A stretch of 64,000 bases of DNA from Planctomycetota bacterium (GCA_002683825.1 NYUD01000071.1:62001-126000); one strand, 5' to 3'. Positions 1-8,839 are shown, numbered from the stretch's first letter. Notes: generated by a model from the sequence alone, not told the origin. Numbers and translations are program-made.

Positions 1-87
1 GACCAACCCGCTGACCAGGGTCGTGGCTAGACCCGCCCATAGCAGGGAAAGCAACAATCGACGCCGGAGCTTGGATCTGAGCATCAT
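1..87 (-). CDS. Partial protein with N-terminal signal anchor
   Basis: Only the first 29 codons lie in the window; the gene continues beyond base 1. Two ATG codons stand in tandem at 87 and 84. The peptide opens with a basic stretch (residues 3-10 contain five Arg/Lys) followed by a hydrophobic run rich in Leu, Ala and Trp. That is the shape of a signal peptide or a first membrane helix, so the product is probably exported or membrane-bound. An AGGAG-like site lies about 15 nt upstream, rather far for a ribosome binding site. Function cannot be told. It is divergent from the PilZ gene, with 146 nt between them for both promoters. Confidence 0.5.
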   Translation of the reverse strand, partial: MMLRSKLRRRLLLSLLWAGLATTLVSGLV

Positions 88-233
88 AGAGCAAAGAAAG
101 GGCTCCTTTTCTTCGACAAGCCGTGCTGGTCGCGCTTGAGGTGAAGCTCATCTTTGCCGGGGTTTAGGCCTGGAAAGACTTTCCCTCAGGACAGGGGATT
201 CCCGATCCCGATGGGTAGGCGGTACCGTTTCGG

Positions 234-665
234 GTGACCGACAAAGATCCGATGAGTTTCAAGTCTGACAACGACCGGCGTGCGATCGTCCGCCAACGTG
301 TGCACTACCGGATGGATGTTTGTGAGAACTCAGAGGCTCTCTTCGGATGCCTTCTAGACATCTCTACGACCGGGATGCGCGTCCTCTGTTCGGAAGACGT
401 CGACGTGCTCAACGTAAGCAAGCTTCGAATCCGGTTGCCGCTCTGGTTGGAGCTTGGCCCTGAAATCCGTGTCGAGGGCCGCTTTGTCTGGTGCAAGGCC
501 ATGGCGCGCCAACGCGTGGAAGCCGGATTTTCCTTCGGTGCCCTGAAGGAACGCGAGCGGACGGTGCTCGAGCACCTCATACAACGCCTCTCGCAGGCTG
601 CGGACGAGGACGGGTTCGAAACCGTGTCCCTCGAGGCTCCGTTGGTTCTGGGCTCAAACCCGTAG
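234..665 (+). CDS. PilZ domain protein
   Basis: 143 aa starting at GTG 234. A stand-alone PilZ domain fills most of the protein. The RxxxR motif lies in the basic stretch around residues 15-20 and the D-x-S-x-x-G motif (DISTTG) about 25 residues later; together these are the c-di-GMP-binding signature of the family. No membrane segment or output domain is present, so it is probably a cytosolic c-di-GMP adaptor acting by protein contact; the partner is unknown. Its last 12 bases overlap the end of the convergent acetyltransferase gene on the other strand. The assignment rests on motif order; ligand binding is inferred. Confidence 0.8.
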   Translation: MTDKDPMSFKSDNDRRAIVRQRVHYRMDVCENSEALFGCLLDISTTGMRVLCSEDVDVLNVSKLRIRLPLWLELGPEIRVEGRFVWCKAMARQRVEAGFSFGALKERERTVLEHLIQRLSQAADEDGFETVSLEAPLVLGSNP

Positions 666-1775
666 AAAAAGTCGTTTCCGGTAGAGCTGGTACAGGAGGA
701 GCCAGCGCAGGAGGATTCCCAGGGCGGGAACGAAGGCGGGATGGAGCAAGTGCTGTCCTCTCGCAAGTACGAACTGCGCGATGCCATCGAAGTCGATGAA
801 GCGGTTCAGTAGATAGATCGTGATCGCATTCTGTCCGATGACGACGAAGAAGAAGGCCACTCGATCGCGCCCCCAGACGTCGATCACGAGGTAGAAGCAG
901 GCCAGGAGCATCGCACTGAGGCCCGCGGTCCAAAGCACGAACGAGCTGGACCAGAGGTTCTTGTTGAGAGGAAAGACGGAGTCCCAAAGCCATCCCAGGG
1001 CGAGGCCGATTGCCCCGTATACGAAGAGCCGCAGGGCGATGTGTTCGCCTTTGACGTCGCTTCGCATCCCCGTTTGAAGCAAGCGCCCGGCGAGTGCTCC
1101 GAACAGCGCGGTACTGACAGCCGGAACCGTCGCCAACAGGCCTTCGGGATCTCGATCGCCGTGGTAAAGCCTTCCAGGCAAAAAGAGGCGGTCGACGTAG
1201 TCGGCCAGCGTTGCGCCCGGAGCCCATTGGCCGGCCCCGAAACCCGGCACCGGGGGGAACCAGCTCATCAGGGCCCAGTACAGGATTGAGAGTCCCGCGG
1301 CCCATGCGAACCATGCCCGTGTGCTGCGGCAGAGGAGAACGATCAGCCCGGCCGCCGCGTAGGCCAGACCGATGCGGCCCAAAACGCTAGCACAGCGAAG
1401 GCTGGCGAAGTCGAAGGCCAGCAGGCCGTTGTAGACCAGCCCCAGGAGGCAGAGCACGGCGCCGCGTTTGATGACCTTCCGTGCGAGAGCTCTTCGGGGG
1501 ACGCCGGCCGCGAGGCGATCCGACAGGGAGAAGGGCATGGCCGCCCCTGCGATGAAGAGAAAGAGCGGGAAGATCAGATCCCAGAGCGAGAAACCGTTCC
1601 ATTCGACATGGTGCGTCTGGGATTCCACCCACTGGACGAAAGGGTTGTCGGTGGTTTTCGCGATGGCTGCGACGACCGCGCTTCCGCCGACGATCCAGAA
1701 CATGTCGAAGCCGCGCAGGGCATCCAGGGAGCGCAGCCTGCCGGTCGTTTGTGTCGGAGCGCTTTCCCGGCTCAT
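654..1775 (-). CDS. HGSNAT-type membrane acyltransferase (DUF5009-like)
   Basis: 373 aa starting at ATG 1775. The open frame extends 116 codons further upstream, but that part runs through the PIG-L gene and is not protein-like. The start S-L-D-A-L-R-G-F-D-M-F-W near residue 14 is the typical opening of the heparan-alpha-glucosaminide N-acetyltransferase/DUF5009 family. About ten hydrophobic helices follow. Family members move acetyl groups across the membrane onto sugar amines. The gene is the last of three overlapping minus-strand genes (sulfatase, PIG-L deacetylase, this): its ATG overlaps the PIG-L stop as ATGA, so translation is probably coupled. The trio suggests processing of sulfated or acetylated amino sugars; this is inference from context. 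Confidence 0.8.
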   Translation of the reverse strand: MSRESAPTQTTGRLRSLDALRGFDMFWIVGGSAVVAAIAKTTDNPFVQWVESQTHHVEWNGFSLWDLIFPLFLFIAGAAMPFSLSDRLAAGVPRRALARKVIKRGAVLCLLGLVYNGLLAFDFASLRCASVLGRIGLAYAAAGLIVLLCRSTRAWFAWAAGLSILYWALMSWFPPVPGFGAGQWAPGATLADYVDRLFLPGRLYHGDRDPEGLLATVPAVSTALFGALAGRLLQTGMRSDVKGEHIALRLFVYGAIGLALGWLWDSVFPLNKNLWSSSFVLWTAGLSAMLLACFYLVIDVWGRDRVAFFFVVIGQNAITIYLLNRFIDFDGIAQFVLARGQHLLHPAFVPALGILLRWLLLYQLYRKRLFLRV

Positions 1776-2758
1776 TGGTTTGTTGCGTTCGTTCCGGCGG
1801 AAGAGGAATAGGTCTTGGACGGGAACTGATCCCCGGCGAGCTGTTCGAAAAGCTGCCGCGTCCGTACGGCAGCGTCCGGCGGATTGCTCTCGAACAGGAG
1901 GTAAGTTTCGTGGTCTCCTCGGTTCATGAGCCGTTGCATCGTGCCCTGTGTTTTGTGTTCGGCGATCGCCCAGTTGATGACGATCTTGTAGTCCAGGCTT
2001 TGCCGGTGTCCGAACTTCTGCGTACGGTCGAAAACGAATGCTTCCGGAAGGACTTTCGTCCCGGGCAGGCCCGGCAGGGGCGACCTGGCAGGGATGGCTT
2101 CGTCCGAGGGAGAACGTGTGCAAAGCACTACGGGTCGTTCGTTCTCAGGTAGTGAACCGACCGCATCGAGAGCGAGCAAGGTCGCAGCCCGGTGATGGGC
2201 GTGGGTCGAATTCGTGGGCGACAACGTGAACACGAAGTCATAGCGGTACGTTTGCAATAGTCGGCGCAGGCCGGTGAGAACTTCAGCGACATCCCACACC
2301 CGCGCATCAGGCCCGAGCACCTCGGCGAGATCGGTCGTGTAGCGGTGATCTTTTTGCTCGAAAAAATACAGGTTGCGCACGCCCAAGAGTCGGCACCCCG
2401 CCTCCAGCTCGAGTTTGCGAATGTGTGGCAGGTGGGCGCGCCCTACGGTTTCCTCGGTGAGTTCCTCGCCGTAGATCCGCTCGCTCAACGTCGCGTACTT
2501 GAAACCGCCCTCGCCGTTGGTGATGACGGCCACATCACATACCCCGTCGAGGTATGTCGCGGTCTTGAAGAGTGTTCCGGCGAAGGAGATCTCATCGTCC
2601 GGGTGGGCGACCACGGCCAGGATTCTCGGGCCCGCGCCACCGGTGTGCGTGACACGGTGGGGGGGCGGGACGGCGTTGGTCGTGTCGCTCGGGGTCAGCC
2701 GGCAAGCGGCCGGTAGGGCCGAGAGAAGGAGCGCGAGGCTTCGGGGCTCAAAATTCAT
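1772..2758 (-). CDS. PIG-L family N-deacetylase
   Basis: 328 aa starting at ATG 2758. The zinc-binding A-H-P-D-D-E motif lies at residues 51-56, and a later histidine cluster (T-H-A-H-H-R) supplies the usual third ligand region. The family removes acetyl groups from N-acetylglucosamine-type sugars (GlcNAc-PI, mycothiol or bacillithiol precursors, chitobiose). The N-terminus is hydrophobic up to A-A-C around residue 19, so export, possibly as a lipoprotein, is plausible although the lipobox is imperfect. The gene overlaps the upstream sulfatase by 11 nt and the downstream acetyltransferase by 4 nt. Natural substrate unknown; the neighbours suggest an extracellular amino-sugar polymer. Confidence 0.85.
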   Translation of the reverse strand: MNFEPRSLALLLSALPAACRLTPSDTTNAVPPPHRVTHTGGAGPRILAVVAHPDDEISFAGTLFKTATYLDGVCDVAVITNGEGGFKYATLSERIYGEELTEETVGRAHLPHIRKLELEAGCRLLGVRNLYFFEQKDHRYTTDLAEVLGPDARVWDVAEVLTGLRRLLQTYRYDFVFTLSPTNSTHAHHRAATLLALDAVGSLPENERPVVLCTRSPSDEAIPARSPLPGLPGTKVLPEAFVFDRTQKFGHRQSLDYKIVINWAIAEHKTQGTMQRLMNRGDHETYLLFESNPPDAAVRTRQLFEQLAGDQFPSKTYSSSAGTNATNQ

Positions 2759-4088
2759 GCGGATCCTCGGTTCGCTTCTGCCAATCCTTCAGTGCCAGGG
2801 CGAGCCTGGCCTTGACCTCCGCATACTCCGTCTTTTCCGACAGATCCGTTTTCTCGAAGGGATCCTTTCCCAAATCGAAGAGCTGGTCGCGCTTCTCGCC
2901 CCGCACGGAATAGCGAATCAACTTGAAGCGCTCGTCCCGCACCATGCGCTGTACATCGAGGTAGGCCGCGTACATCGTCGATCTAACCGGCCCGCTTTTT
3001 CCCTTCAAGTAAGGGAGCAAGCTCCTTCCATCGATCTCTTCCGGCACCGATAGGTCCAGGTACTCGAGTACGGTCGGAAACAGGTCGAAGAGGTAGCAGG
3101 GCTCGGCGATGCGTTTGTTCTTCCGAACCCCCGGGCCCACGAAAACGACCGGTGTCCGTAGCGAGTATTCGTAGAGGTTCTGCTTTCCCAGGAGCCCGTG
3201 CCGCCCCAGGGCAAGCCCGTGGTCGCCCGCCAAGAGGATCAGTGTATTCTCCGCCTTGCCGGAGCGCTCGAGGGCTTCGAGGATCCGTCCGATCCAGGCG
3301 TCGAGGTGGGAGACCATCCCGTAGTAGCCGGCTCGATGGCGGCGGATGATCTCGGGCGTGCGCGGCAGGGGGGCCAGGAGCTCGTCCCGTGCCAGGATAT
3401 CCCCGTTGTCGAAGGGGTGATAGGGAAGGTAGGCCTCCGGCAGCGACAGATCCTCCGGATCGTAGGCGTCAGCGAAGGGGGGCGGAGCCTGGAACGGATC
3501 GTGCGGGGCGGTGAAAGCGACGTAGGCAAAGAACGGCGCATCCCCATCGTAGCCCTCGATGAAGTCGATCGTATCCTTCGCAAAGAGCTCGGTCGAAAAC
3601 GTCTTCGAAAAGTGCGGTGGCTCCTCGTACCTTCCGTCCTTGCGGAAACGATGTACGGGCACCGGAAAGTGATCGCTCATCGCTCCGAAGAAGATGTGGC
3701 CCCCGTGGGTGAAGCTGCGCCGATACGAATCCGGCGAGTTGTGCCACTTGCCGACGCCGAACGTCGAATATCCGGCCTCGCGCATCGCCTCCGGCCAGGT
3801 CCGCACCCCCTCGAGGGACCCGTCGACACGCCACAGCGACTTTCCGGAGAGGATCATCGAGCGGCTGGGTAGACAGACCGCCGGGGTCCACGACCCCATG
3901 CAATAGGCGTGGGTGAACGTCGTTCCCTGTTCGACGAGACGGTCGAGGTGCGGTGTGCGGATCTCCGCGTTGCCAAGGCTGTGGATCGCTTCGACGTTGA
4001 AATCGTCAGCCAGCAGGAACAGAACGTTGGGCGGCGCTTTCGTTTCTGGCAGGCCGAAGGCCGCCAAGGATAGCAAGGGGAGTAGCAT
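2748..4088 (-). CDS. Secreted type I sulfatase
   Basis: 446 aa from ATG 4088, chosen because it gives a short signal peptide (MLLPLLSLAAFGLP) directly before the conserved N-V-L-F-L-L-A-D-D opening; an in-frame start 55 codons upstream would add a non-hydrophobic leader. The formylglycine signature C-L-P-S-R lies at residues 72-76, with Cys72 as the residue converted by sulfatase-modifying enzyme. Metal ligands are expected at the A-D-D near residue 28 and at the later G-D-H-G. It hydrolyses sulfate esters of polysaccharides. It is the first gene of the minus-strand trio with PIG-L and the acetyltransferase. No maturase is present in this window. Confidence 0.92.
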   Translation of the reverse strand: MLLPLLSLAAFGLPETKAPPNVLFLLADDFNVEAIHSLGNAEIRTPHLDRLVEQGTTFTHAYCMGSWTPAVCLPSRSMILSGKSLWRVDGSLEGVRTWPEAMREAGYSTFGVGKWHNSPDSYRRSFTHGGHIFFGAMSDHFPVPVHRFRKDGRYEEPPHFSKTFSTELFAKDTIDFIEGYDGDAPFFAYVAFTAPHDPFQAPPPFADAYDPEDLSLPEAYLPYHPFDNGDILARDELLAPLPRTPEIIRRHRAGYYGMVSHLDAWIGRILEALERSGKAENTLILLAGDHGLALGRHGLLGKQNLYEYSLRTPVVFVGPGVRKNKRIAEPCYLFDLFPTVLEYLDLSVPEEIDGRSLLPYLKGKSGPVRSTMYAAYLDVQRMVRDERFKLIRYSVRGEKRDQLFDLGKDPFEKTDLSEKTEYAEVKARLALALKDWQKRTEDPHEF

Positions 4089-4467
4089 GCTCGGGTTCCC
4101 GGGTTCGGGGGCGCCAAGGTTAATGGATGGGCCTGAGCGCCGTCTCGTCCGACCTCGAGACTTGCCCAGGCATTCGGGCGCGCGGCCGAGGAGTGTTCCT
4201 GCTGCGATGGGGGGGCGTGCGCTTGCGAGTGCCGACGAAGTGCTCGTCGCCATCGAGAGCGTTCTGTCCCTGTAAGGCCGGGTGGCCCTTCTCCACCGTG
4301 GCGGCCTGCCCTGAATCGATCCTCTGGGTGGGGTGCCACAGCCGGTTTTTTTAACGCCCTCTCGTGCTCCACCGAATAACCTACAGATCGAAAATATCCG
4401 CCCCCACCGGACGCAGAGGGGCGACCGTCTTGGTCGCCACTCCTCATGAAGACCCCTGGAGTTTCCG
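4089..4467. other. Divergent intergenic region, no gene seen
   Basis: 379 nt between the divergently transcribed sulfatase and the 494-aa secreted protein. The open frames here show no protein-like composition. The only notable element is a run of seven T at 4346-4352, preceded by an imperfect GC-rich inverted repeat. There is no plus-strand gene upstream of it to terminate. Promoters for both flanking genes must lie here, but I could not pick out a convincing -35/-10 pair. Confidence 0.5.
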
Positions 4468-5952
4468 ATGATCCTGCCCTTTCTCTTCGGCCTCGCCCTT
4501 TCGAGCGCCCCGGGCTACGGCCCTCCTGTGGCTTTCAGCGTCGCGGCGCTGAATCAGGAAGAAGTAAACGAGCGCATCCTAAGAGCCGGCGATGATGTCG
4601 AAAGACTGATTGCACTCGCCGCTACCCTGAAGAGTGAGGACAACCGCGACGGCGCTCGCGCCGCATTCCGTCGAGTCCTCGAGATCGATGATATGAACGA
4701 AAAGGCGCACAAAGGGCTGCGCCACCACCTCTACGACGGGAAGTGGTTCGAGAGCTATGCCAAGCTCTCCAAATATCGGCGCGAAGAAGCCAAGCGGATG
4801 AAGGAAGAACACGGGCTCGTGCGCTTTGAAGACGCCTGGGTTCCCGTGCTGGACGTTCCGTTCCTCCGCATGGGCTGGGTCAAGGTCAACGATAGCTGGG
4901 CCCACCCGCGCATCGTCAAGGAAAAGGAGCGCGTGAATAAACTCAAGGAAGCCGGCTTCCAGCTTCGCAAGGACGACATGAGCTGGGTCGGTCCCGACGA
5001 TTTCGACAAGTGGACACAGCTTCTGTGGAAGTGTGGTGAGGACTGGCTGACCATGGAGGAAGCGAATAAGTTTCACTCCGAGCTCGGTCAGTGGTGGAAG
5101 CTCGGAGGTAACTACTTCGAGGTCTACTCGACCTGCAAGTGGGAGATCGCTGACGCGGCCCGTGCCTACGCGGACCTGATTTACCCCGAACTCGTCCGTC
5201 TCTTCGGCAAGACGCCTGAAGAGCCGCCGGTCTTCGTCGTGCTGAACGACCTGACCCAGTACAACGCCTTCGCTGCCGGAGATCAGGCGACCCAGCGCCA
5301 AGGCGCGGAGTTCGAGGGCTTCTCATCCCTGCACCACTCCTTCTTCGCTGATATGTTCTACGACAACACCGAGCCGCCCTACATATACAAGGGTCCGGGC
5401 GTCGGCTACTGGGACGAAAGCTCTTCCGCGTGGGGCCCGCACTCGGTGCGCCACGCCGTCGCCCAGAGCTACTGCGACCAGATCGACCGTAGCTGGAATA
5501 CGATCAGCGAGGTTTTGGACCAGAGTGGCGGCGGCCAGGCCGGCTTCGATAACTTCTGGAAGGAAAAGGACATCCCGCGCTGGCTGCGCTACGGAGCAGC
5601 TTCCTACGTCGAGCGCTATGCCGACGACCGCTTCCTGGGGCTCGGCAAATCCGGCTCGACCGTTCGTGACTGGGCCTTCTCCGAGATCCGCAAGGACGGC
5701 CTCCGCCCTTTGGACGAGATCTTCGAGTTCAAGCTGTCCCTGGACGATATCGAAAGCTCCAGCAAGATGATCCACGAGGCCGGTGTGGTCGTGGCCTACT
5801 TGACGTACTCGAGCGACCCCAAGGTTGGAGAGGCCCACGATGCCTTCAAGAACGCCCTCAAGAACGGCGAAGGCGTCTCCGAAGCGACGCAGGCGTTCCA
5901 GAAGCTGCTCCTGGAGCGCGAGAAGGAGATACGTAAGTACATCGGCGTCTGA
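4468..5952 (+). CDS. Secreted peptidase-MA-like protein, catalytic motif lost
   Basis: 494 aa starting at ATG 4468, with a GGAG site 10 nt upstream. A signal peptide covers about residues 1-26. A helical, charged N-terminal part with TPR-like character is followed from about residue 220 by a fold resembling the peptidase-MA (gluzincin) proteins common in planctomycetes. Where HExxH is expected the sequence reads H-A-V-A-Q (S-V-R-H-A-V-A-Q), and a later Y-G-A-A-S-Y-V-E-R-Y matches the segment with the third zinc ligand. With both the catalytic Glu and the second His gone, protease activity is unlikely. Monocistronic; a clear terminator follows. The family assignment is my inference; the 380-aa protein at 18240 has a similar architecture. 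Confidence 0.6.
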   Translation: MILPFLFGLALSSAPGYGPPVAFSVAALNQEEVNERILRAGDDVERLIALAATLKSEDNRDGARAAFRRVLEIDDMNEKAHKGLRHHLYDGKWFESYAKLSKYRREEAKRMKEEHGLVRFEDAWVPVLDVPFLRMGWVKVNDSWAHPRIVKEKERVNKLKEAGFQLRKDDMSWVGPDDFDKWTQLLWKCGEDWLTMEEANKFHSELGQWWKLGGNYFEVYSTCKWEIADAARAYADLIYPELVRLFGKTPEEPPVFVVLNDLTQYNAFAAGDQATQRQGAEFEGFSSLHHSFFADMFYDNTEPPYIYKGPGVGYWDESSSAWGPHSVRHAVAQSYCDQIDRSWNTISEVLDQSGGGQAGFDNFWKEKDIPRWLRYGAASYVERYADDRFLGLGKSGSTVRDWAFSEIRKDGLRPLDEIFEFKLSLDDIESSSKMIHEAGVVVAYLTYSSDPKVGEAHDAFKNALKNGEGVSEATQAFQKLLLEREKEIRKYIGV

Positions 5953-5988
5953 GCCTGTACTGATCCCGGAGGACCGATGCAAACTAGG

Positions 5989-6025
5989 AGCCGCGGGTTG
6001 TCGCAAGACCCGCGGCTTTCTTTCT
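5989..6025 (+). terminator. Intrinsic terminator
   Basis: A perfect 10-bp GC-rich stem (5989-5998 with 6008-6017) and a 9-nt loop, followed by TTCTTTCT. It lies 37 nt after the stop of the 494-aa secreted protein and before the next start at 6052, so it separates the two genes. Confidence 0.85.
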
Positions 6026-6051
6026 AGCCCTGTCTCCGTAGCCTGATCCCG

Positions 6052-7611
6052 ATGCTACGCCTGCCCACTACTTCCACCCACCCTCTATTGACGCTGCCGC
6101 TCTTCGCTCTCGGGTGCGGCTCCGGGGTGGGGGACCCGGAAGGCGCTCCGGCGACCGCTGCACCCCAACCGGAGCAGCCGACCTCGAGCCTGCCCCAGGC
6201 GGGCACGCTCCCTTCGGCTCCCTCGATCCTGCTGGTGACGGTCGACACGCTGCGGCGCGATCATCTGAGTTGCTATGGGTACTTTCGGGAGACCTCACCG
6301 TGCATCGATGCCTTTGCGAAGAAGGGGGTTCTTTTCGAGCGGACGCTCGCCCCGATGGCCAGCACCTATCCCTCACACCTGTCGATCTTGACCGGGCTCT
6401 ATCCTCATCAGCACGGTCGCACGGCAAACCGCGACGGGGTGAAGAACCCCTTCAAGTCGATCGAAGGGTGTGCGTCGGTGGCCGTGGCGCTCAGGGATCA
6501 GGGCTACCGAACGGGGGGATTCATCAGCAGCACCGTACTGCACGCGCGAACGGGTGTGGGCGAAGGCTTCGATCACTTCAGCTGCCCGAATCCCGGGCAG
6601 AAGCCGTTCAAGGCAGCTCGTATCAGCGGTGCTTTTCTCGAGTGGCTGGGTGAGGAGACGGAAGAGCAACGCCCTTTCTTTGCTTGGGTTCATTTTTGGG
6701 ACACGCACGAGCCGAATTCGCCCCCCCCAGAACACCGTGCCTTCTTCAAGACGACTCCGGAGCTCAAGGAACGGATTGCGGCGGCGGGGATCGAGCCCGA
6801 GCCCTTGGTGCGCGAATTCGCTGAGGATGAGCGCGTCATCGACCGTTTCTTTCTGGGCAATCCGGTCGAGGGCGGCGGCAAGAACCGCCAGCGCTCGAAT
6901 CGCAAGAAGCCGCAGTACAAGGCCGATCCCGCTTCCATCGAGGACTTGTGGAATCGCTACGATGCCGATCTTCACTACATCGACGAGAGTCTGGGGCGCA
7001 TCTTTGATGACTTCGACGAGAAGGACCTCTGGAAGTCGACCATCGTGATTTTCGTCGCCGATCACGGTCAGTCCCTGGGCGAATTCAACTCCTTCGGCCA
7101 CGGTCTGATTTCGAACATCAATACGTTCGTCCCGCTCATCATGCGCTTTCCGGAGGGGGTCGTTTCCCAGCCCGCCCGCGTGAAGAGTCTGGTCTCGCTC
7201 GTGGATATCATGCCCACCGTTCTTGCTCGCTTCGGGCACGGCAGGCTCGGGATTCTGCCCCAGTTCGAGGGCGAGGACCTTTTCTCGGGGTCTTTCCTGC
7301 GAAACAGGGTCATGGTCCAGGAGAGTTCCCGCTTCCACCTGGGCGGGGAGCGCGAGGCTGCCCACGCGCTTCTTTCCGGCGACTGGAAATTCATTCGCAG
7401 GGAGAGCGGGAGCGAGCTCTTCAATCTCGCCGCGGGGGGGGAAACCTCCGACGTTCTCGCGGAACATCCAGGCGTTGCGAACCGTCTCAACTCCGAGCTT
7501 TCTGCCCTTCTGGAGCGAACTTCCGCCTCGGGCAGTGATGCGGTCCTCTCCGAGGAAGAGGGCGAAGCACTGCTCGAAGGCCTCAGAGAGCTGGGCTATG
7601 GCGGTGGCTAG
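6052..7611 (+). CDS. Sulfatase-superfamily hydrolase with Thr at the nucleophile
   Basis: 519 aa starting at ATG 6052. The N-terminus has a hydrophobic segment ending at Cys22 (F-A-L-G-C), a possible lipoprotein site, then a Pro/Ala/Gln-rich linker to about residue 57. The catalytic core opens with I-L-L-V-T-V-D-T-L-R-R-D-H (metal-binding Asp) and contains T-Y-P-S-H at residues 105-109. Classical sulfatases have Cys or Ser at position 105 and Arg at 109; here they are Thr and His. Later V-A-D-H-G supplies the second metal site. Thr is the nucleophile in related phosphodiesterases and phosphonate hydrolases of the alkaline phosphatase superfamily, so a phosphoester substrate is possible. An insertion at about residues 230-300 is Arg/Lys-rich. 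Confidence 0.8.
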   Translation: MLRLPTTSTHPLLTLPLFALGCGSGVGDPEGAPATAAPQPEQPTSSLPQAGTLPSAPSILLVTVDTLRRDHLSCYGYFRETSPCIDAFAKKGVLFERTLAPMASTYPSHLSILTGLYPHQHGRTANRDGVKNPFKSIEGCASVAVALRDQGYRTGGFISSTVLHARTGVGEGFDHFSCPNPGQKPFKAARISGAFLEWLGEETEEQRPFFAWVHFWDTHEPNSPPPEHRAFFKTTPELKERIAAAGIEPEPLVREFAEDERVIDRFFLGNPVEGGGKNRQRSNRKKPQYKADPASIEDLWNRYDADLHYIDESLGRIFDDFDEKDLWKSTIVIFVADHGQSLGEFNSFGHGLISNINTFVPLIMRFPEGVVSQPARVKSLVSLVDIMPTVLARFGHGRLGILPQFEGEDLFSGSFLRNRVMVQESSRFHLGGEREAAHALLSGDWKFIRRESGSELFNLAAGGETSDVLAEHPGVANRLNSELSALLERTSASGSDAVLSEEEGEALLEGLRELGYGGG

Positions 7612-7728
7612 CTTCGGGAGTGGCGGTGGGCCCTTTTTTCTGGCTTCCTTCCCTGGAATCGGGATTTTCCTGAGTTCCCTCGTCCGCTCTCTCATCCGGA
7701 TAGAATTCCACTGTTGAACCCCCCGGGA

Positions 7729-8796
7729 ATGAATCGACTCGCAAAGACCGTGCTCGCCAGTCTTGCCCTGGCCGGCCTCACTTACTTGGCCCGGGCCGAT
7801 ACGTGGCGGATCGTCGTTCTGCCGGACACGCAGAACTACACCAATCTCGACAACGACCTGGACATGGACGGGACTTCCGACTACCTGTTCCATTTCCAGA
7901 ACCAGATCGATTGGATCGTCGCCAACAAGGCTGCGCTGAACATCGTTTTCGTGTCGCATACCGGCGACATCGTCCAGCGCGTGCATTTGACAAACCCGCC
8001 GACGGAATGGCTGGACGCGGACGAGGTGATGAGCGGTCTTGACGGCGTGGTTCCCTACGGTGCGGTTGCAGGGAACCACGACATCCTCAACAGCGGGCTA
8101 TTTCCGTTCAACTACATCATCTACTTCGGTCCGGCCCGGTATTCCTCGTACTACTGGTACGGCGGTTCTTCTCCGAACGAGCTGTCCCACTATCAGCGCT
8201 TTCAGGTGCAAGGGGACTACGGTCTCTATCGCTTCACCCACATCTCAGCCCAGTGGCAGTTGCCCGGTGTTGTCGATGACCCGACGACATCCCTGGGGTG
8301 GGTGCAGCAGGTGATCGATCGGGATACGCCGCTGCGCAACATTATCTTCTCCACCCACGCGACGATCGACACCAACAACGAATTCGGAGCGGAGGTATGG
8401 GGTCTCGATGGTGAGAATACGCCTGAGGAGATCCGCCATGAGCTTCTGGAACCGAACAGTGCGGCCATCGACCTCGTCCTCAGCGGCCACTTTCATGCGC
8501 CCAATGACGGTGCCGGGTACCTCGAAGTGCGTAGGACCCCCGTGCTCATGGCGGACTACCAGAGCTTTCCCGAGGGTGGTCAGGGGTACCTGCGTATCAT
8601 CGAGTTCATCGAGGGAGGCGGAAACCTGAACCTGGACCGCATTCAGGTCCGCACCTACTCGCCCAGTCTCGATCAGAACCTCACCGACCCCGAGAACGAG
8701 TTCTTCATCGATCGAAACTTCCACGTTCTGTTGAATCCCCAGCCGGATGCGACCCCGTTGCCCAGGCCTCCGGGTCGGGGCGTGACGCCCGGCTAG
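7729..8796 (+). CDS. Secreted calcineurin-like metallophosphoesterase
   Basis: 355 aa from ATG 7729; a TTG five codons upstream is a less likely start. A signal peptide (about residues 1-24, ending A-R-A) is followed by metallophosphoesterase motifs in order: V-L-P-D-T-Q-N-Y (D-x-Q in place of D-x-H), H-T-G-D-I-V, V-A-G-N-H-D, F-S-T-H-A and L-S-G-H-F-H. The dimetal centre is thus complete. These enzymes cleave phosphomonoesters or diesters in the periplasm or outside. It stands alone, convergent with the next gene, and is followed by a strong hairpin. The Pro/Arg-rich C-terminal tail is short and probably disordered. Substrate unknown. Confidence 0.87.
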   Translation: MNRLAKTVLASLALAGLTYLARADTWRIVVLPDTQNYTNLDNDLDMDGTSDYLFHFQNQIDWIVANKAALNIVFVSHTGDIVQRVHLTNPPTEWLDADEVMSGLDGVVPYGAVAGNHDILNSGLFPFNYIIYFGPARYSSYYWYGGSSPNELSHYQRFQVQGDYGLYRFTHISAQWQLPGVVDDPTTSLGWVQQVIDRDTPLRNIIFSTHATIDTNNEFGAEVWGLDGENTPEEIRHELLEPNSAAIDLVLSGHFHAPNDGAGYLEVRRTPVLMADYQSFPEGGQGYLRIIEFIEGGGNLNLDRIQVRTYSPSLDQNLTDPENEFFIDRNFHVLLNPQPDATPLPRPPGRGVTPG

Positions 8797-8812
8797 CCAG
8801 GCCCCCGATCTT

Positions 8813-8839
8813 GGGATGCTCACCGGAGGTGAGCATCGA
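8813..8839. terminator. Hairpin between convergent genes
   Basis: A perfect 10-bp stem (8815-8824 with 8828-8837) with the 3-nt loop GGA. No T-run follows on either strand. It lies between two convergent genes and may act as a bidirectional terminator or 3'-end stabiliser. Confidence 0.5.

Noticed and set aside
4346-4352. T7 run as an intrinsic terminator
   Set aside because: No strong stem before it and no plus-strand gene upstream to terminate.
6373-8079. A 568-codon antisense frame across the sulfatase-like and phosphoesterase genes
   Set aside because: It spans two well-supported genes and their intergenic gap, and its peptide lacks domain-like order.
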